Below the pieces are notes generated by a model that worked only from the letters and a program-made list of their open reading frames with translations, searched no databases and had not been told where the DNA came from. The position numbers were made by a program, and so were the translations under genes. Positions 33,928 to 44,799 of a stretch of DNA of 64,000 nt are shown here, piece by piece; within the stretch, counting starts at the first letter, position 1, and each line of letters begins with the position of its first letter. Origin of the DNA: Poa pratensis (taxonomy: Eukaryota; Streptophyta; Magnoliopsida; Poales; Poaceae). The DNA is taken from contig CAMZMU010000063.1 of the NCBI GenBank assembly GCA_947311845.1, positions 127,547,944 through 127,611,943 of the forward strand, read 5' to 3'.

Positions 33928-34236
33928 TTACAAACTGTTCAATTTTAAAAACCTCCAATAAACTCCAAATTGTCCAATTTTAAAAACCCATTTGACGATT
34001 TCATCTCAAATTTCACATCTACATATTTCATAATTTTAAATACCTTCCAACTCTCCTCATTTTGTTAACATTAAAAGAACACAAATTTCAATACATTCCA
34101 ATACAAACAATTTTCTAAATCTCAGCATTCATTGAAGCGCAAACTTTTCCGAATTCAAATAATATTCATATTTCAACAATTTTTTACAAAAAAAAAACAT
34201 CAACGGGCGCGGCATTGCCGCGCTAATTATCCCTAG

Positions 34237-34456
34237 TACATATGTAATGAGCAATGCGTCTGTCGTGGTGAGGCATTGGAAAGTAACAAGAAGAAAACAT
34301 GACCGTCCTCGAACTTCATACCAAAAAACATGGACTTGCCTTGTGTTGACACACGAACACGTCACGTGTACCCGCGGCGCCGAGGGAGATGCTCCGCAAC
34401 TCACTCCGCGGGAGGCTCGCCGGAAGCGCGATACGCAAGACAATCCGGCGGGCGCT
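34237..34456 (-). other. Left flank of the large gypsy element, part of a split frame
   Basis: On the minus strand this has an open frame (LPRSELRSISLGAAGT) that lines up in sense with the short frame at 63118-63234 across the retrotransposon insertion. Joined, they would give one uninterrupted reading of about 90 codons of unknown identity. Confidence 0.4.
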
Positions 34457-34935
34457 TGACGAGGTTTTAACTCATCAAATCCCATGGTTAGGCACCTAGG
34501 GTTGAGATCGAGAGAGATTTGGTAGCGCTGGTAGTAACTACGGCTGACAAGCGAGGTTTACCCAGGTTCAGGCCCCCGGAGGGTAACACCCTATTTTCTG
34601 CTTGTCTGATTATTGATGGTTGTGAGCAAAGGAGCTACAATGGAGTTTCGGCGAGATGACGATCTCGCTGGGGTTTTGGTGGCTATGGTCTTGCGTGACC
34701 TAGATCGGCGACCCTCCCAGCCTTTATATAGGAGGCTGGGTCTCGAGGATTCGCAACCAACCAGATTTACAGGTAAGGTAAGTCTAAACCGACCTAATCT
34801 ACGCTTGACTTGGAGGGTACTCCTTCTTCATGGGCCTTGGTCTTGATCCTCTAGTGGGCCTTCATGCACAGGCCCGACACTGTACGTGCACCATGTATCT
34901 TCAAGGTAGAGCACCCGAAGGGTAGGTCCACGTCA
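34457..34935 (-). repeat. 3' LTR of gypsy A (479 bp, intact)
   Basis: Ends TGACGAGG... and ...CCACGTCA. In element sense it has a TATATAA box at 34730-34724, the site where the partner LTR carries a Helitron. It serves as the 'empty site' for that insertion. Confidence 0.93.
34724..34730 (-). promoter_or_regulatory. TATA box of the gypsy A LTR
   Basis: TATATAA in element sense, within CCTCCTATATAAAGG. The partner LTR has the same box split by a Helitron at 60616-62903. Confidence 0.65.
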
Positions 34936-34951
34936 GTAGCCCCCGAGTGCC
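34936..34951 (-). other. Polypurine tract of gypsy A
   Basis: In element sense GGCACTCGGGGGCTAC lies immediately before the 3' LTR start TGACGTGG. It would prime plus-strand DNA synthesis. The nested element's tract (58296-58310) ends the same way, CGGGGGCTAC. Confidence 0.75.
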
Positions 34952-36125
34952 TGGTTGACTCGAAGATTCGGGCAGGGACTCCTCCGTCAGCGCACGTCTT
35001 GAATTACTTGCCTTGACAGTCGACATTATCTCGACTGGTTCTTTGCATGTTTTGTATGATAACGATTTGGAGCTAGTAATAAATCAGCCCATGTTTGGAA
35101 TAGGATTTTGCCTTTTGTGACACTTGTTAGGGATAAAGGCGTAGTAGGCCTGGTTCTCTCGACGGATCGGGACCAGTTAACTGCTCTTGGGCAAAACCTT
35201 ACTAGCCTACTTCGAGCTCGAGTCCCCAGACTCGAACCCGAAACAAACTGGTCAGACTCGACTCAGGCTGCGGAGGTCTTACTGAGTCGACCTGCAGCAT
35301 AGCTTTGAGGGTACCTAACGCGTCCGCTAGGATTTTCTTCATGCCGTCGGACATGGTAAGTTACAGGGAAAACGCAGTACGTGCGCTCCCCGGCCCACTC
35401 GACGGATCGATGGGTCTTACCTACGCATCATGTGTGCGGCTTCCAAGGATCGAAGATACATCTTGGGGAGATTACGATTGAGGTTTGCATTAAGTCGAAT
35501 AAACTTCGACTACGAATTGTATGCTTTATCCCAGCTTATGTCCTATCGGGTGCGCGGCAGCGCTCCCGATGGGAGTAGCCCCCGAGATTATGCTTAACTG
35601 CTTGCAGTTGAGAATGATGTCAAATTTTTTGAAACTTTTGCCATGATTGATAAGAAAAAATTGAACCGCTCCCGATGGGAGTTATGTATTGTGCATCTTA
35701 TGGAACAGTCGAGTGACCGAATTGGCTTGATCGGATTTTTACCCTCGAAATTAACGAGGCAGTCGAATGACTGGCTTTGCTGTAATTTTGATTTTCACCC
35801 TCTAACTCAACGAGGCGGTCGAGTGACCGACTTTGCTTTTCAAGGACGCGAACACTTTTCGAGCGAATTGCTTGTAATGACGTCAGGGGTGACGCATTAG
35901 GCGACTGCATCTTCTGACAAGCGGTTGCGTGCTTGATATGACCGATGGGACGTGACTCATGTGGACCCCAGTTTGCAGTGCTGACCAAAGATGGTGCCGT
36001 TTGGACTGAATTTGACCGCGAGGGCGCGGATTTCACGGTGACGTGATGATGGCCTCATAGATTCCCGTGCGTAGTGGGCGGAGTGGCCGGCGATGGTTGC
36101 CCTCCGCGACCGCCACGTGTACGGC
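34952..36125. other. 3' untranslated part of gypsy A, with short repeats
   Basis: No frame of note. At 35700-35850 there are two to three degenerate ~60-bp units with CAGTCGAGTGACCGA/ACGAGGCGGTCGAGTG. A 75-bp segment at 35545-35620 (GGGTGCGCGGCAG...CCCGATGGGAGTAGCCCCCGAG) recurs at 38008-38090. Confidence 0.6.
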
Positions 36126-36132
36126 TATATAT
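36126..36132 (+). promoter_or_regulatory. TATA box candidate for the antisense frame of gypsy A
   Basis: TATATAT within CGGCTATATATGAG, about 290 bp upstream of the first ATG (36412) of the plus-strand frame. Suggests the antisense frame has its own promoter, but this is an inference from one motif. Confidence 0.4.
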
Positions 36133-36411
36133 GAGTTGCGACGCACGATCTCTCACCAACGGTGAGGATCTGATGCCTGTGTGAATAAGTAAGGGGAAGG
36201 CAGGGTAAAGCAATTTTTACTTGCCATTTTCTCCGCCGCCGCTTCCTTCTTCCTCCTTGCGCTGCACCATAGCCTCGCACCCAAGCCCACACTTTGCTAC
36301 TGTTGCGACGATGAAGCCGCTGGTCGGAGGGGCAAGGGCGCCACGAATGCCTCGGCTGGCAGCGCTGCCGACAACCTGAAGAAGGAGAAGGGTGCATCGA
36401 CGAAGTCCACG

Positions 36412-38900
36412 GTGAGCAAGTGGATGCTCAGTGGGCTGAGGAACGACGGGCTGCTGCCGGCGGAGGAGAGTAGAGTTTGCATCCCTAGCGGTGAGGTAAT
36501 CCCCCGACCCGCCCCCAATGAAAGGGTTTGCTTTGTGGATTTTGTGAGCAGGGGATTCTCTTTCCCTGTTCATGATTTCTTTCGTGCACTGATGCACGTT
36601 TACGGGGTGCAACTACACGATTTCACCCCCAACGGCATTTTGCACATTGCCTGCTATTTTGTGCTGTGCGAGTGCTTCTTGGGCATTGCGCCCCATTTTG
36701 GTTTGTTTCGACGGATCTTCAACGTCAAGCGCCAGCACAGCGCCAAGGGACCCGGCGGATTTGGTGTGCAGACTCGACCAGATATCGAGTACTTCAAGAT
36801 CAAGTTCGTCGAGTCAGTCCAAGGGTGGCGTCAGAAGTGGTTCTACATCAAGGATGAGACCACAGGCGACCAGTCTTTCGGGTTGCCACCCTTTAATGTC
36901 GATGCCGCGGTGCTGAAGAGGCTGTCCTGGAACACACCACCGACCGGGGCCGAAGCTGAAGAAGCTGACATGCTTTTTGAGAAGGTGCTGAAGCTGCAGA
37001 CCAACGTTGGCCTAGAGGTGACTGGCATCCACCTGCTGGCCACTTTTATTAAGAGACGTGTGCAGCCTCTCCGAGCCCGAGTCCATGGCATGTGGGCGTA
37101 TGCGAGAGTGGCTGACCCGACCCGCTCGCACATGGAAGAGCTGTCTTCGGGTGAGATGAAGAAAGCGGTGAGATCGCTCACCATACTTAGCGCGGACGAG
37201 CCTTGCGACATTCAGCCGCCGGTTTCGCCTTACGAGTCCAGCAACCCTCTGCCGGAGGTACTATTCGCTATTATTTTGAGTAGCACTGTTATGTACTTTG
37301 TGCTTACTTTTCTTTCGTGTATTTTTCGCGCAGGGACACAAAGTGCTCGAGTCGATGCCGCAGCTTCCAGAGTGGCCCAATGTTGAACAACGAGCCACTC
37401 GAGGTTGACTCGGACGAGGAGGTGACCTCACTCGCAACCGCCAACACCCCGGAGGCTGATGAAGGCGAGTCTGAGACCCACGCGACTGACGGCTTGCGGA
37501 AGCGTCAGCGTGACGGGGAGGAAGACACGGCTGACTCCGAAGAGAAGGCGGAGGACGCGGCAGGAACAATGGCAGAGACGATTGTGGCGGCTCCGCTTCG
37601 CTCGTTGCCACCTCTTTATGTGAAGAGGCCCCGCACCAACGTCGGCTGCCTGGATCCCAGCAGGTTTATGGTTCTTGCTAGTGAGTAAGTTTTTGTAATC
37701 TCACTGTTCATGTTGTTGTTAAATAGCTTCTGCTTGCTTTGTTCTGAAGAATTTTTGCGTCGACTGTAGCGAGCCTTCGGACGACGATGTGCCCCCTCCT
37801 CCACCGCCGTGGACAGGAGCAGTGCTGCTTCGACAGCGCATGCCCACCCGCAAGAGCCATTGATGGGCAATGAGCCCACCTTGGAGGTGCCACCAGGTTC
37901 TGAACCTGCAGCCGACAAGGACGAACCGGCGGCGGCAGGCGTCAATGCCTCGACTTCTGCTTCTATGGACCATGTGAGTGTCCCGCCTATGCCATTTTGC
38001 TTTTTATCGGGTGCGCGGCAGCACTCCCGATGGGAGTAGCCCCCGAGGCTATGTACAACTGCTTGTAGTTGTGCATAGGCTCAAAAATTTGATTCTTTAG
38101 GCTTATGTCATTGTTTTCTTCTGTTGCCTAGCATTTTGTGCGCCAGCTGATGAAGGCCAGCACCAAATATATTCATATGGAGATGAAGTGGCCGCTCTCT
38201 AGCAGCAGCTCGAAGACGCCAAGAGTAAGTTGCTGTTTTAGACTCTAAAATTCTGTGGGATGTATATTTTGGTGCTCACGAGCACTTTTTGTCTTTGTAG
38301 AGTCCGCTTCCGCCGTCGAGGAAGAAAGGAATAACGCTGTGCGTCGGTTCGCCGACCTGGAGAAGAGTCTGTCGGCTGCCAAGGAGAGGGAACGCCGGGC
38401 CATTGGGCGACTCGCTTCCTGCAGCAGCTCCTTGACTGGTATGAGGGATTTGCTGTATGATGTTAGTTGGGAATTGAGTTGTTTGCTTGACGTTGCTTGC
38501 ATCCCGACAGGTTTAATCGATGGTCCTTCTGCTTCCGGCAAGCAGAGCGTTGGCAGCTCACTCGAGGAGAGCGTGGCTGGCGCAGAGACTGCCAGCGGAG
38601 GGCTGCGGGGATGCTGACGAAAGCGGCGAGTGCCCTGGCTGCTCTGCATGGCAGCTTTTGCCCCGACGACGAGTTGCCGTCGACTTTTGACGAGTTGGTG
38701 GAGGTCTTCAACCCAGAGGGTACCGCCGTCGCCAAGTTCAGCCGCGAGCAAATGGTAAGTGGTGCCCAGACTACTTTTCTCATGCTGCTAGCACATGGCT
38801 TCGAAGGAGATTTCGACAAGGCGACGTCGACGTTCCCCAAAGGGCCTGACGGCAAATCCGCGACACTGGGTAACTGGATGGAGACGACTCGCAAGTATGC
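36412..38900 (+). pseudogene. Antisense frame of gypsy A ('putative gypsy type transposon' protein)
   Basis: The first open part (36412-37386, 324 codons) contains a conserved globular region. Its motifs are SFPVHDFFRALMHVYGVQLH, FTPNGILHIACYFVLCECFLG and WRQKWFYIKD. I match these to Pfam PF04195, known from frames antisense to gag-pol in Tat-type plant elements; its function is unknown. A candidate intron (GT at 37258, AG at 37333) would join PLPE to GHKVLESMPQLPEW. The frame downstream is acidic (EVDSDEEVTS), then has a coiled-coil segment (ERNNAVRRFADLEKSLSAAK, 38320-38400). It then gives a block ELPSTFDELVEVF and AKFSREQMVSGAQTTFLMLL ending near 38904. Further GT...AG-like gaps (after 37682, 37973, 38220) suggest a multi-exon gene. 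Frames do not join perfectly, so either introns are misplaced or it is decayed. The frame remains open upstream of 36412, so the start is uncertain. Confidence 0.7.
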
Positions 38901-39157
38901 TTAGCAACTTGTGACCACTGTTGAGGACAGGGCCACAAGGGTCCAGGCGAGGAAAGCGTCGTCCAAGAAGTCGATGACCAGCGAGTAGTCTTGTGTAGCA
39001 GTGTGTTTCTTTCGCTTTTGTATGCATTTTCGCTTCTAGTTGTAAAATGAACCTGTGGTTTTTGGACTCCAAACCGAGCATGGAGTGTGTGTCGCTGGAT
39101 GCCTGATGTGATTCTGGTGTTGTTTGACTGGCTGCGGGGCGCAGTCCCCGAGTATTT

Positions 39158-39900
39158 GTGTGTTCTTATACTTTGAGTTATTCTTGTGTAGCGAGGGGCA
39201 GCGGTGCGTCGACGACCCCGTCTTCTAGGAGTGCTGCCCCTTCGACGAGTACTCGGAGCACGAATGACCAGAAGATCATCGACTTCCTACAGCTGAAGCT
39301 CTCGAAGGCCGAGCACAAGCTGGAACAAGTACGTGGTATGCTGGCCGAGTTGCAGTCGAGGCCTTCGCCGGCAACGGCCCGGGAAGTCTTTTTACTTGAG
39401 GAGTTGGAGAAGGTGAATCTGCAGCTTGAGTGTAAGTGCATCCAACGCGGATTGTCAACCTTTTTTGTAAGTCGAGCGTGTATTGATTCCTGAGGTGCTT
39501 GATCAGGTGTTTGCTTTGACGAGCCGGCAGAAGAATCACGCATACGCGATCGGTTGGACGACTATGCTAGCAGCTCATAGTACTCGACCCACCCCTTCTG
39601 GTCAGAGAGGGCGAGAGGTGAGGTGCTGGCCAAGCTTCAAGACCGTTTGTGGCGCGCGGCTATTCTGCTGGAGACCTGTAAGTTGGCTATGGCTCGAGTG
39701 CACCGGGCCCTGTTTCCGTTGAACGAGCGACCACAGAGCCTGGCGGAGCTTTTGAAGAAGTTTCGCCAAGGCAAGGCCATCAAGAAGTTTGTTCGAGAGC
39801 AACTCATCGGCGGGCCAATATTGCACTCGCCTTTGTTCGAGCTCACCTGCCTCATGTTGATCTGAAGAAAATCGCACGGGCCCGCCACCCCTTCCAGGTG
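39158..39900 (+). pseudogene. Second, diverged copy of the antisense-frame C-terminal part
   Basis: A coiled-coil segment (KIIDFLQLKLSKAEHKLEQV, 39280-39340) is followed by PQSLAELLKKFRQGKAIKKF and VREQLIGGP (39735-39810). The order and spacing resemble the end of the preceding frame (DELVEVF...AKFSREQMVSG), so the 3' part of the antisense gene seems duplicated and then diverged. No conserved globular domain here. Confidence 0.5.
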
Positions 39901-40094
39901 GTGGTCCCGTGTCTATGGTGGAGCAATATGAAGAGACTCGTACTGATGCCCTAGTCCTCATTCATCAAGTGTTGAAAGAAGAAAAGAAGTGGGCGGAGCC
40001 GAAGGAAGAACCTGCCGAGTAGGTTGGTGTATATGTACTAAGTTGTATATAATTACCTGATGATCGCTATGTATGTAATATATGTGTGGGATGC

Positions 40095-40430
40095 AGCCCC
40101 CGAGCATATGTTTTGTAAATTTCTCGCGCTAGCAGCCCCCGAGCGTTCGGGTGGGTGAAAATTTGGTGTTGCGCGACTCAGCCCCCGAGTGCTCGAGTAC
40201 GACCGAGGTTGTGATTTTGTTGTCTGGTTAGGCGCAGCCCCCGAGTTTTCGGTGCGGTCGGCCAAGGTTTTTGTTTTAATCTGGCGCAGCCCCCGAGTCT
40301 TCGGGTGCGACCAATGTTTGTGTTTTATATTTCACTTGTATGGCGCAGCCCCCGAGTCTTCGAGTGCGGCCAAGGCGTTGCTTATGTTTATTTATGACTT
40401 TGAACAGCACAGCCCCCGAGTATTCGAGTG
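40095..40430 (-). repeat. Array of PPT-like CTCGGGGGCTG motifs in gypsy A
   Basis: Seven copies of GCAGCCCCCGAG (plus strand), near 40095, 40130, 40180, 40232, 40286, 40345 and 40408. Each is followed by TCGGGTGCG-like words, with 35-60 bp spacing. In element sense each is a CTCGGGGGCTGC motif, nearly the same as the true PPT beside the 3' LTR. Extra single copies occur near 35577, 38038 and 39140. Confidence 0.85.
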
Positions 40431-40789
40431 TAGCTGGTGTGTTTGTATACTGTTTATGCAAAAAGGTAAACAGAGAAAAGTAGAGGAATATTGATTGTAT
40501 TCCACATTTGAATGTTAAGCTGCAGGCCGCCTCATTAAAAACCTTCCAGTCCCCTTAGGTACCCTGATAAGGAAAAGAGCGCGTCTGAAACCTGCAGCTA
40601 TCCGACATATGGCCTATTACATATAATGACTGAGCAGTCTAAGCATAGAAACGGCGCAGATGTGCGACGTTCCAAGGGTTGTGGGAGAGTTCTCCCGTCT
40701 TCGCGTGCTTGAGTCGATATGCTCCGCCTTCGATGACCTCCGTGACGATGAAGGGACCTTCCCATGGAGCTTGTGCACCTTCTTCTGCT
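40431..40789 (-). other. Segment just 3' of gypsy A integrase
   Basis: Includes the end of the integrase C-terminal part in broken frames and a TGCAGG...CCTGCAG patch at 40520-40600. No separate gene. Confidence 0.4.
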
Positions 40790-43759
40790 TCAGTCGAATG
40801 ACCAGGTCTCCAACCATGAAGGACCTGGTGCGCAGCCGATGGCTATGATAGTTGCGAGGTTTTGTTGGTAGACAACCGTACGGGTGAGTGCTATGTTGTG
40901 GGCCTCATCCAGTGTGTCGACGTCGTCGGCGAGTGCCTCCTCTGCTTCGTCTTCCTCATAGGCGGTGATCCGAGGTGCGTCGAACCGTAGGTCGAATGGC
41001 AGAACTGCCTCTGCGCCGTACACCATGAAGAATGGTGTATACTGAGTTGACCTATTTGGAGTAGTGCGGAGGCTCCAGAGGACAGATGGTAGTTCTCTCG
41101 ACCCATGCACCTGCTGCTCGCCTGAGTGGCGCGAAGAGTCGTTTCTTGAGTCCGCTGCACACGAGCCCGTTGGCTTTCTCCACCTGACCGTTTGATTGGG
41201 TGTGCCACCGACGCGTAATTGAGCTTGATGCCCTGGTCTTTGCAGAAATCGCGGAACTCCTCCGCCGTGAAGTTTGTACCGTTGTCAGTGATGATGCTAT
41301 GAGGGACCCCGAAGCGGTAGATGATCGATCTGATGAAATTAACCGCTGACGAGGCAGTCGAGCTTGTGATGGGGACTGCTTCGATCCACTTGGTAAACTT
41401 GTCGACTGCCACCAGGAGGTGAGTGTGTCCTCCGCGAGAGGATTTCCTGAGTGGCCCAACCATGTCGAGTCCCCATTGGGCAAAAGGCCAGGCTAGCGGG
41501 ATCGTCTTCAGTTGGATGCTGGTGCATGTGGCTTTGTTGCAAATTTCTGACAGCCGATGCACTTCTTGACAATGTCTTCTGCGTCCCGAAGGGCCGTGGG
41601 CCAGTAAAAACCTGCTCGAAAGGCTTTGGCGACAAGGGCTCGACTGCTTGCATGGTGACCGCAGGTTCCTGCGTGTATGTCACGAAGGATGGCCTCGCCG
41701 TCTTCGTGTGCGATGCACCTTTGGAGGATCCCGATATGCTGCGTTTGTATAACTCACCGTTAATGATGGTGTATGCTTTGGCGCGTCTAGCCACTCGACG
41801 CTTCTGTCGCGTCTTCTGGAAGCTCGCGCTTCAGGTATGCCAGGAAGCGATGTGTCCATGTTGGCTCGACGAGGAGGACTTCGACTGGCGGTCCTTTGTG
41901 CTGGGTATGTTGTGAGGCCGCGACTGGGGCAGTCGAAGTTTGAGGCATGGCTTTTTGCTTAGTCTTGATGGATCGATGTTCGATTTTCTCAAGGAAGATA
42001 CCAGGTGGTACTGTGCCTTGTGGAGCCGAGATTGGCGAGCATGTCGCTTCTTCATTGCTTTCCGTCCGATGTGGCGCAACTCGCACCCGTCGAAGTTGCC
42101 TTCCATATGTTGTACAGGTCACGATATGCGATCATGTTATCTGCTGTAGCGTCGCAGGCCTTCATAGTTTGCTGCACCACCAGGTTCGAGTCGCCGTAGA
42201 TCATGAGTCGAGTGCAGCCGCATGCCTTGGCCATCCTCATGCCGTGTAGCAGGGCTTCGTACTCTGCCTCGTTGTTGGAGGGTTTAGGGAACCCATCTGC
42301 AGGACGTAGCGGAGCTTGTCGCCTTTTGGTGATATGAGTACGACGCCTGCCTGCGCCTCATTCTTTTTCGACCCATCGAAATACATGGTCCAGGAGTTGG
42401 ACAAATCTGGGACTGCGGGTAGCTGGGCTTCGATCCACTCAGTGGTGAAGTCAGGAAGAACTTGCGCCTTGATTGCCTTCGGGTGCTCATAGCTGATGTC
42501 TCGAGGTCCCAGCTCAATGACCCACTTGGCGACTCGCCCGGTTGCATCGGGATTTGTGAGGATGTCGCGGAGCCCGCCGAACTAACGATGATTATCGGGT
42601 GCTGCGGCGAAGTAGTGTGCAACTTTCGTGATGACATGAACACATCATAGGCGAGCTTTTGATAGTGCGGGTACCGCTGTTTTGATATGGAGAGGACCTC
42701 GCTGAGGTAATATACAGGTCTCTGTACCCGTGGAGGTGTCCTTCTTCCATGCGCTCGACACAAGCACGGTGCTGACCACCCGATTGGTGGCGGAGACGTA
42801 CAGGAACAGCGGCTCGCGTTCGTGAGGTGCCACGAGGATGGAGGGTTGTCAGCATTCGCTTGAGGTCGTCAAAGGCTGCTTGGGCTTCTGGCGTCCACTC
42901 GAAGTTATCTGATTTCTTCATCAGCTGATAGAACGGAAGCGCTTTCTCACCCAATTTGCTGATGAACCTGCTAAGTGCTGCGACTCGGCCCGCCAATTTC
43001 TGGATCTCCTTGAGTTTAGTCGGAGGCGGCATGGTCAGAATAGCTTGTATTTTCTCCGGGTCCGCTTCGATGCCTCGAGCGGAGAAGGTATCCCAAGAGC
43101 TGTCCGGCTGGCACGCCAAAGACACACTTCTTAGGGTTGAGCTTGATCTTGTAGTGCTTGAGGTTGGCGAATGTCTCGCGCAGGTCGTCGAGTCGAGGAG
43201 CGTCGCCTCCTTTTTGTTTTGATGACGATGTCATCAGTAGACTTGGACGTTGCGTCCGATTTGCTGCCGGAGACAGTTTTGCATCATGCGTTGGTACGTA
43301 GCACCCGCGTTCTTGAGCCCGAAGGGCATAGTTGTGTAGCAGTAGACACCGTATGGTGTGATGAAGGCAGTCTTGTCCTCATCTTCTTCTCTCATCCTTA
43401 TCTGGTTGTAGCCCGAGTAGGCATCCAGGAAGGATAAGCGCTCGCACCCTGCCGTAGAGTCGACAATCTGGTCGATACGTGGCAGGGGGAAGTGGTCCTT
43501 GGGACACATTTGTTGAGGCGGTGAAGTCGACGCACATGCGGAGGATCTTTGAATTCTTTTTTGGCACCAGGACAGGGTTGGCTACCCAATCTGACTTCTT
43601 GATCTCTCGAATGAACTTTGCGTCCAGTAATCGGTCGACTTCTTCTCCGATGGCTGCGCGTTTCGGCTCGGAGAACCGGCGCATAGTTTGCTTCACAGGC
43701 TTAGCATCTGGAAAAAGTTGGAGGGAGTGCTCGGCGAATTCCCTGGGAATACCTGGCAT
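40790..43759 (-). pseudogene. Gypsy A reverse transcriptase, RNase H and integrase, decayed
   Basis: Order in minus sense. The RT starts with KPVKQTMRRFSEPKRAAIGE (~43690), then RIDQIVDSTAGCERLSFLDA, YSGYNQIRM and MPFGLKNAGATYQRMM. The YVDD catalytic site near 43240 is broken by a frameshift (VQVY then stop). A second RNase H of the plant aRNH type is seen from LMIYGDSNLVVQQTM (42185). The integrase core has WGLDMVGPL (41470), IITDNGTNF (41290) and NGQVEKAN. Frame changes near 43520, 43240, 42590, 41190 and elsewhere make it inactive. The dual RNase H arrangement is known from the Tat lineage and supports that assignment. Confidence 0.88.
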
Positions 43760-43831
43760 GTCGGCTGGACACCAGGCGAAGATTTCCCAGTTCTCACAGA
43801 GGAATTCGAAGCGTGCCTTCCTATGCGGAGT

Positions 43832-44500
43832 CTAGGCTTGATGACACGTTGACCGTCTTGGACGGATCCGTCGGGTGACTTGGTGTGCTCGCATGTCGTT
43901 TGTTGCGCTGAAAGCGGCGTCGGGTGCCTGCTTCTTGGCCTCAGGGAATATGGTGCGGTCGTTGTTGATGGAGAGCTCCTGGAGTTGTTCTTGCATTCCG
44001 AACATCTCGGATATTTTGCTGAATTCTCTGTCGCAGCTGTCAGAGCGCTGGAAGTTACCTTTTACGGTGATAATTCCTTTGGGTCCTGGCATCTTTATCA
44101 TCAAGTAAGCGTAGTGCGGGACCGCCATGAACCGAGCGAACGTCGGGCGCCCAAGGATTGCATGATACTCTGACTTCCAGTCGACAACTTCAAAATCGAT
44201 CTTCTCTGTTCGGAAGTTTGATGGTTCGCCGAAGACGACTGGGAGTCGTACTGTGCCCAAAGGCGGACTGCTTTGCCTGGGACTATGCCATGGAAAGTGG
44301 TTTCCGACTCTGGCAGGTTCTCGACTGAATGATTCATCTTACGGAGCGTGTCCACAAATATGATGTTGATTCCACTTCCTCCATCCATGAAGACCTTGGT
44401 AATGGCGAAGCCACCTATCTGAGCATCTAGTACTAGGGCAGCGTGCCCTGGCCGAACCAGCTGGGGGATGATCCTCGCGGGAGAACGTTATGCTAGTTTC
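43832..44500 (-). pseudogene. Gypsy A aspartic protease region, decayed
   Basis: Active-site motif FMDGGSGINIIF near 44385, followed by LRKMNHSVENLPESETTFHG. In a second frame, after a frameshift near 44270, comes GTVRLPVVFGEPSNF, then YHAILGRPTFARFMAVPHYA. The order and spacing match the nested element's protease (DGGAGLNVIS ... YNAILGYPALAKFMAVTHHA). Confidence 0.82.
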
Positions 44501-44799
44501 GGACCCCTTCAGATATTCGGGTACCGCCGGAGGCACCATGACAGCCATGTTGACCTGGCGAGTAATCAACTTCTGCACCCTGTTGGATGGCCGCCCCTTC
44601 TGTATCATGTTTCATCTGTCCGCGGGCCTCGGGATACCGATCTGCCGGGTCTGCCGGTGCCTCGATGCGAGCCTGGTGGTGTATCACGCCCGCCATGTGC
44701 GCTGCCGGTGGAGCTGGAGGAGCAGGAGGTGGAGTGGAGCGCCTCCCTTTGCTGCTGTACCAGGAGTGGATTGCATGCGCTTATGTATCCATTTGTTAG

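Larger units (their letters stand above)
31069..34236 (+). mobile_element. Non-autonomous Helitron 2, upstream of CesA
   Basis: 3168 bp. It starts TCCTACTATATATGAAAG at 31069 and ends CTAG at 34236. A strong hairpin precedes the end (stem GCGCGGC/GCCGCGC, loop ATT, 34207-34223), about nine bases before CTAG. It is flanked by A (31068) and T (34237) without duplication. A GC-rich block at 31360-31800 holds a 163-codon plus frame of no recognised family and may be captured DNA. The remainder is AT-rich and contains two tandem arrays (separate entries). No Rep/helicase. Confidence 0.88.
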
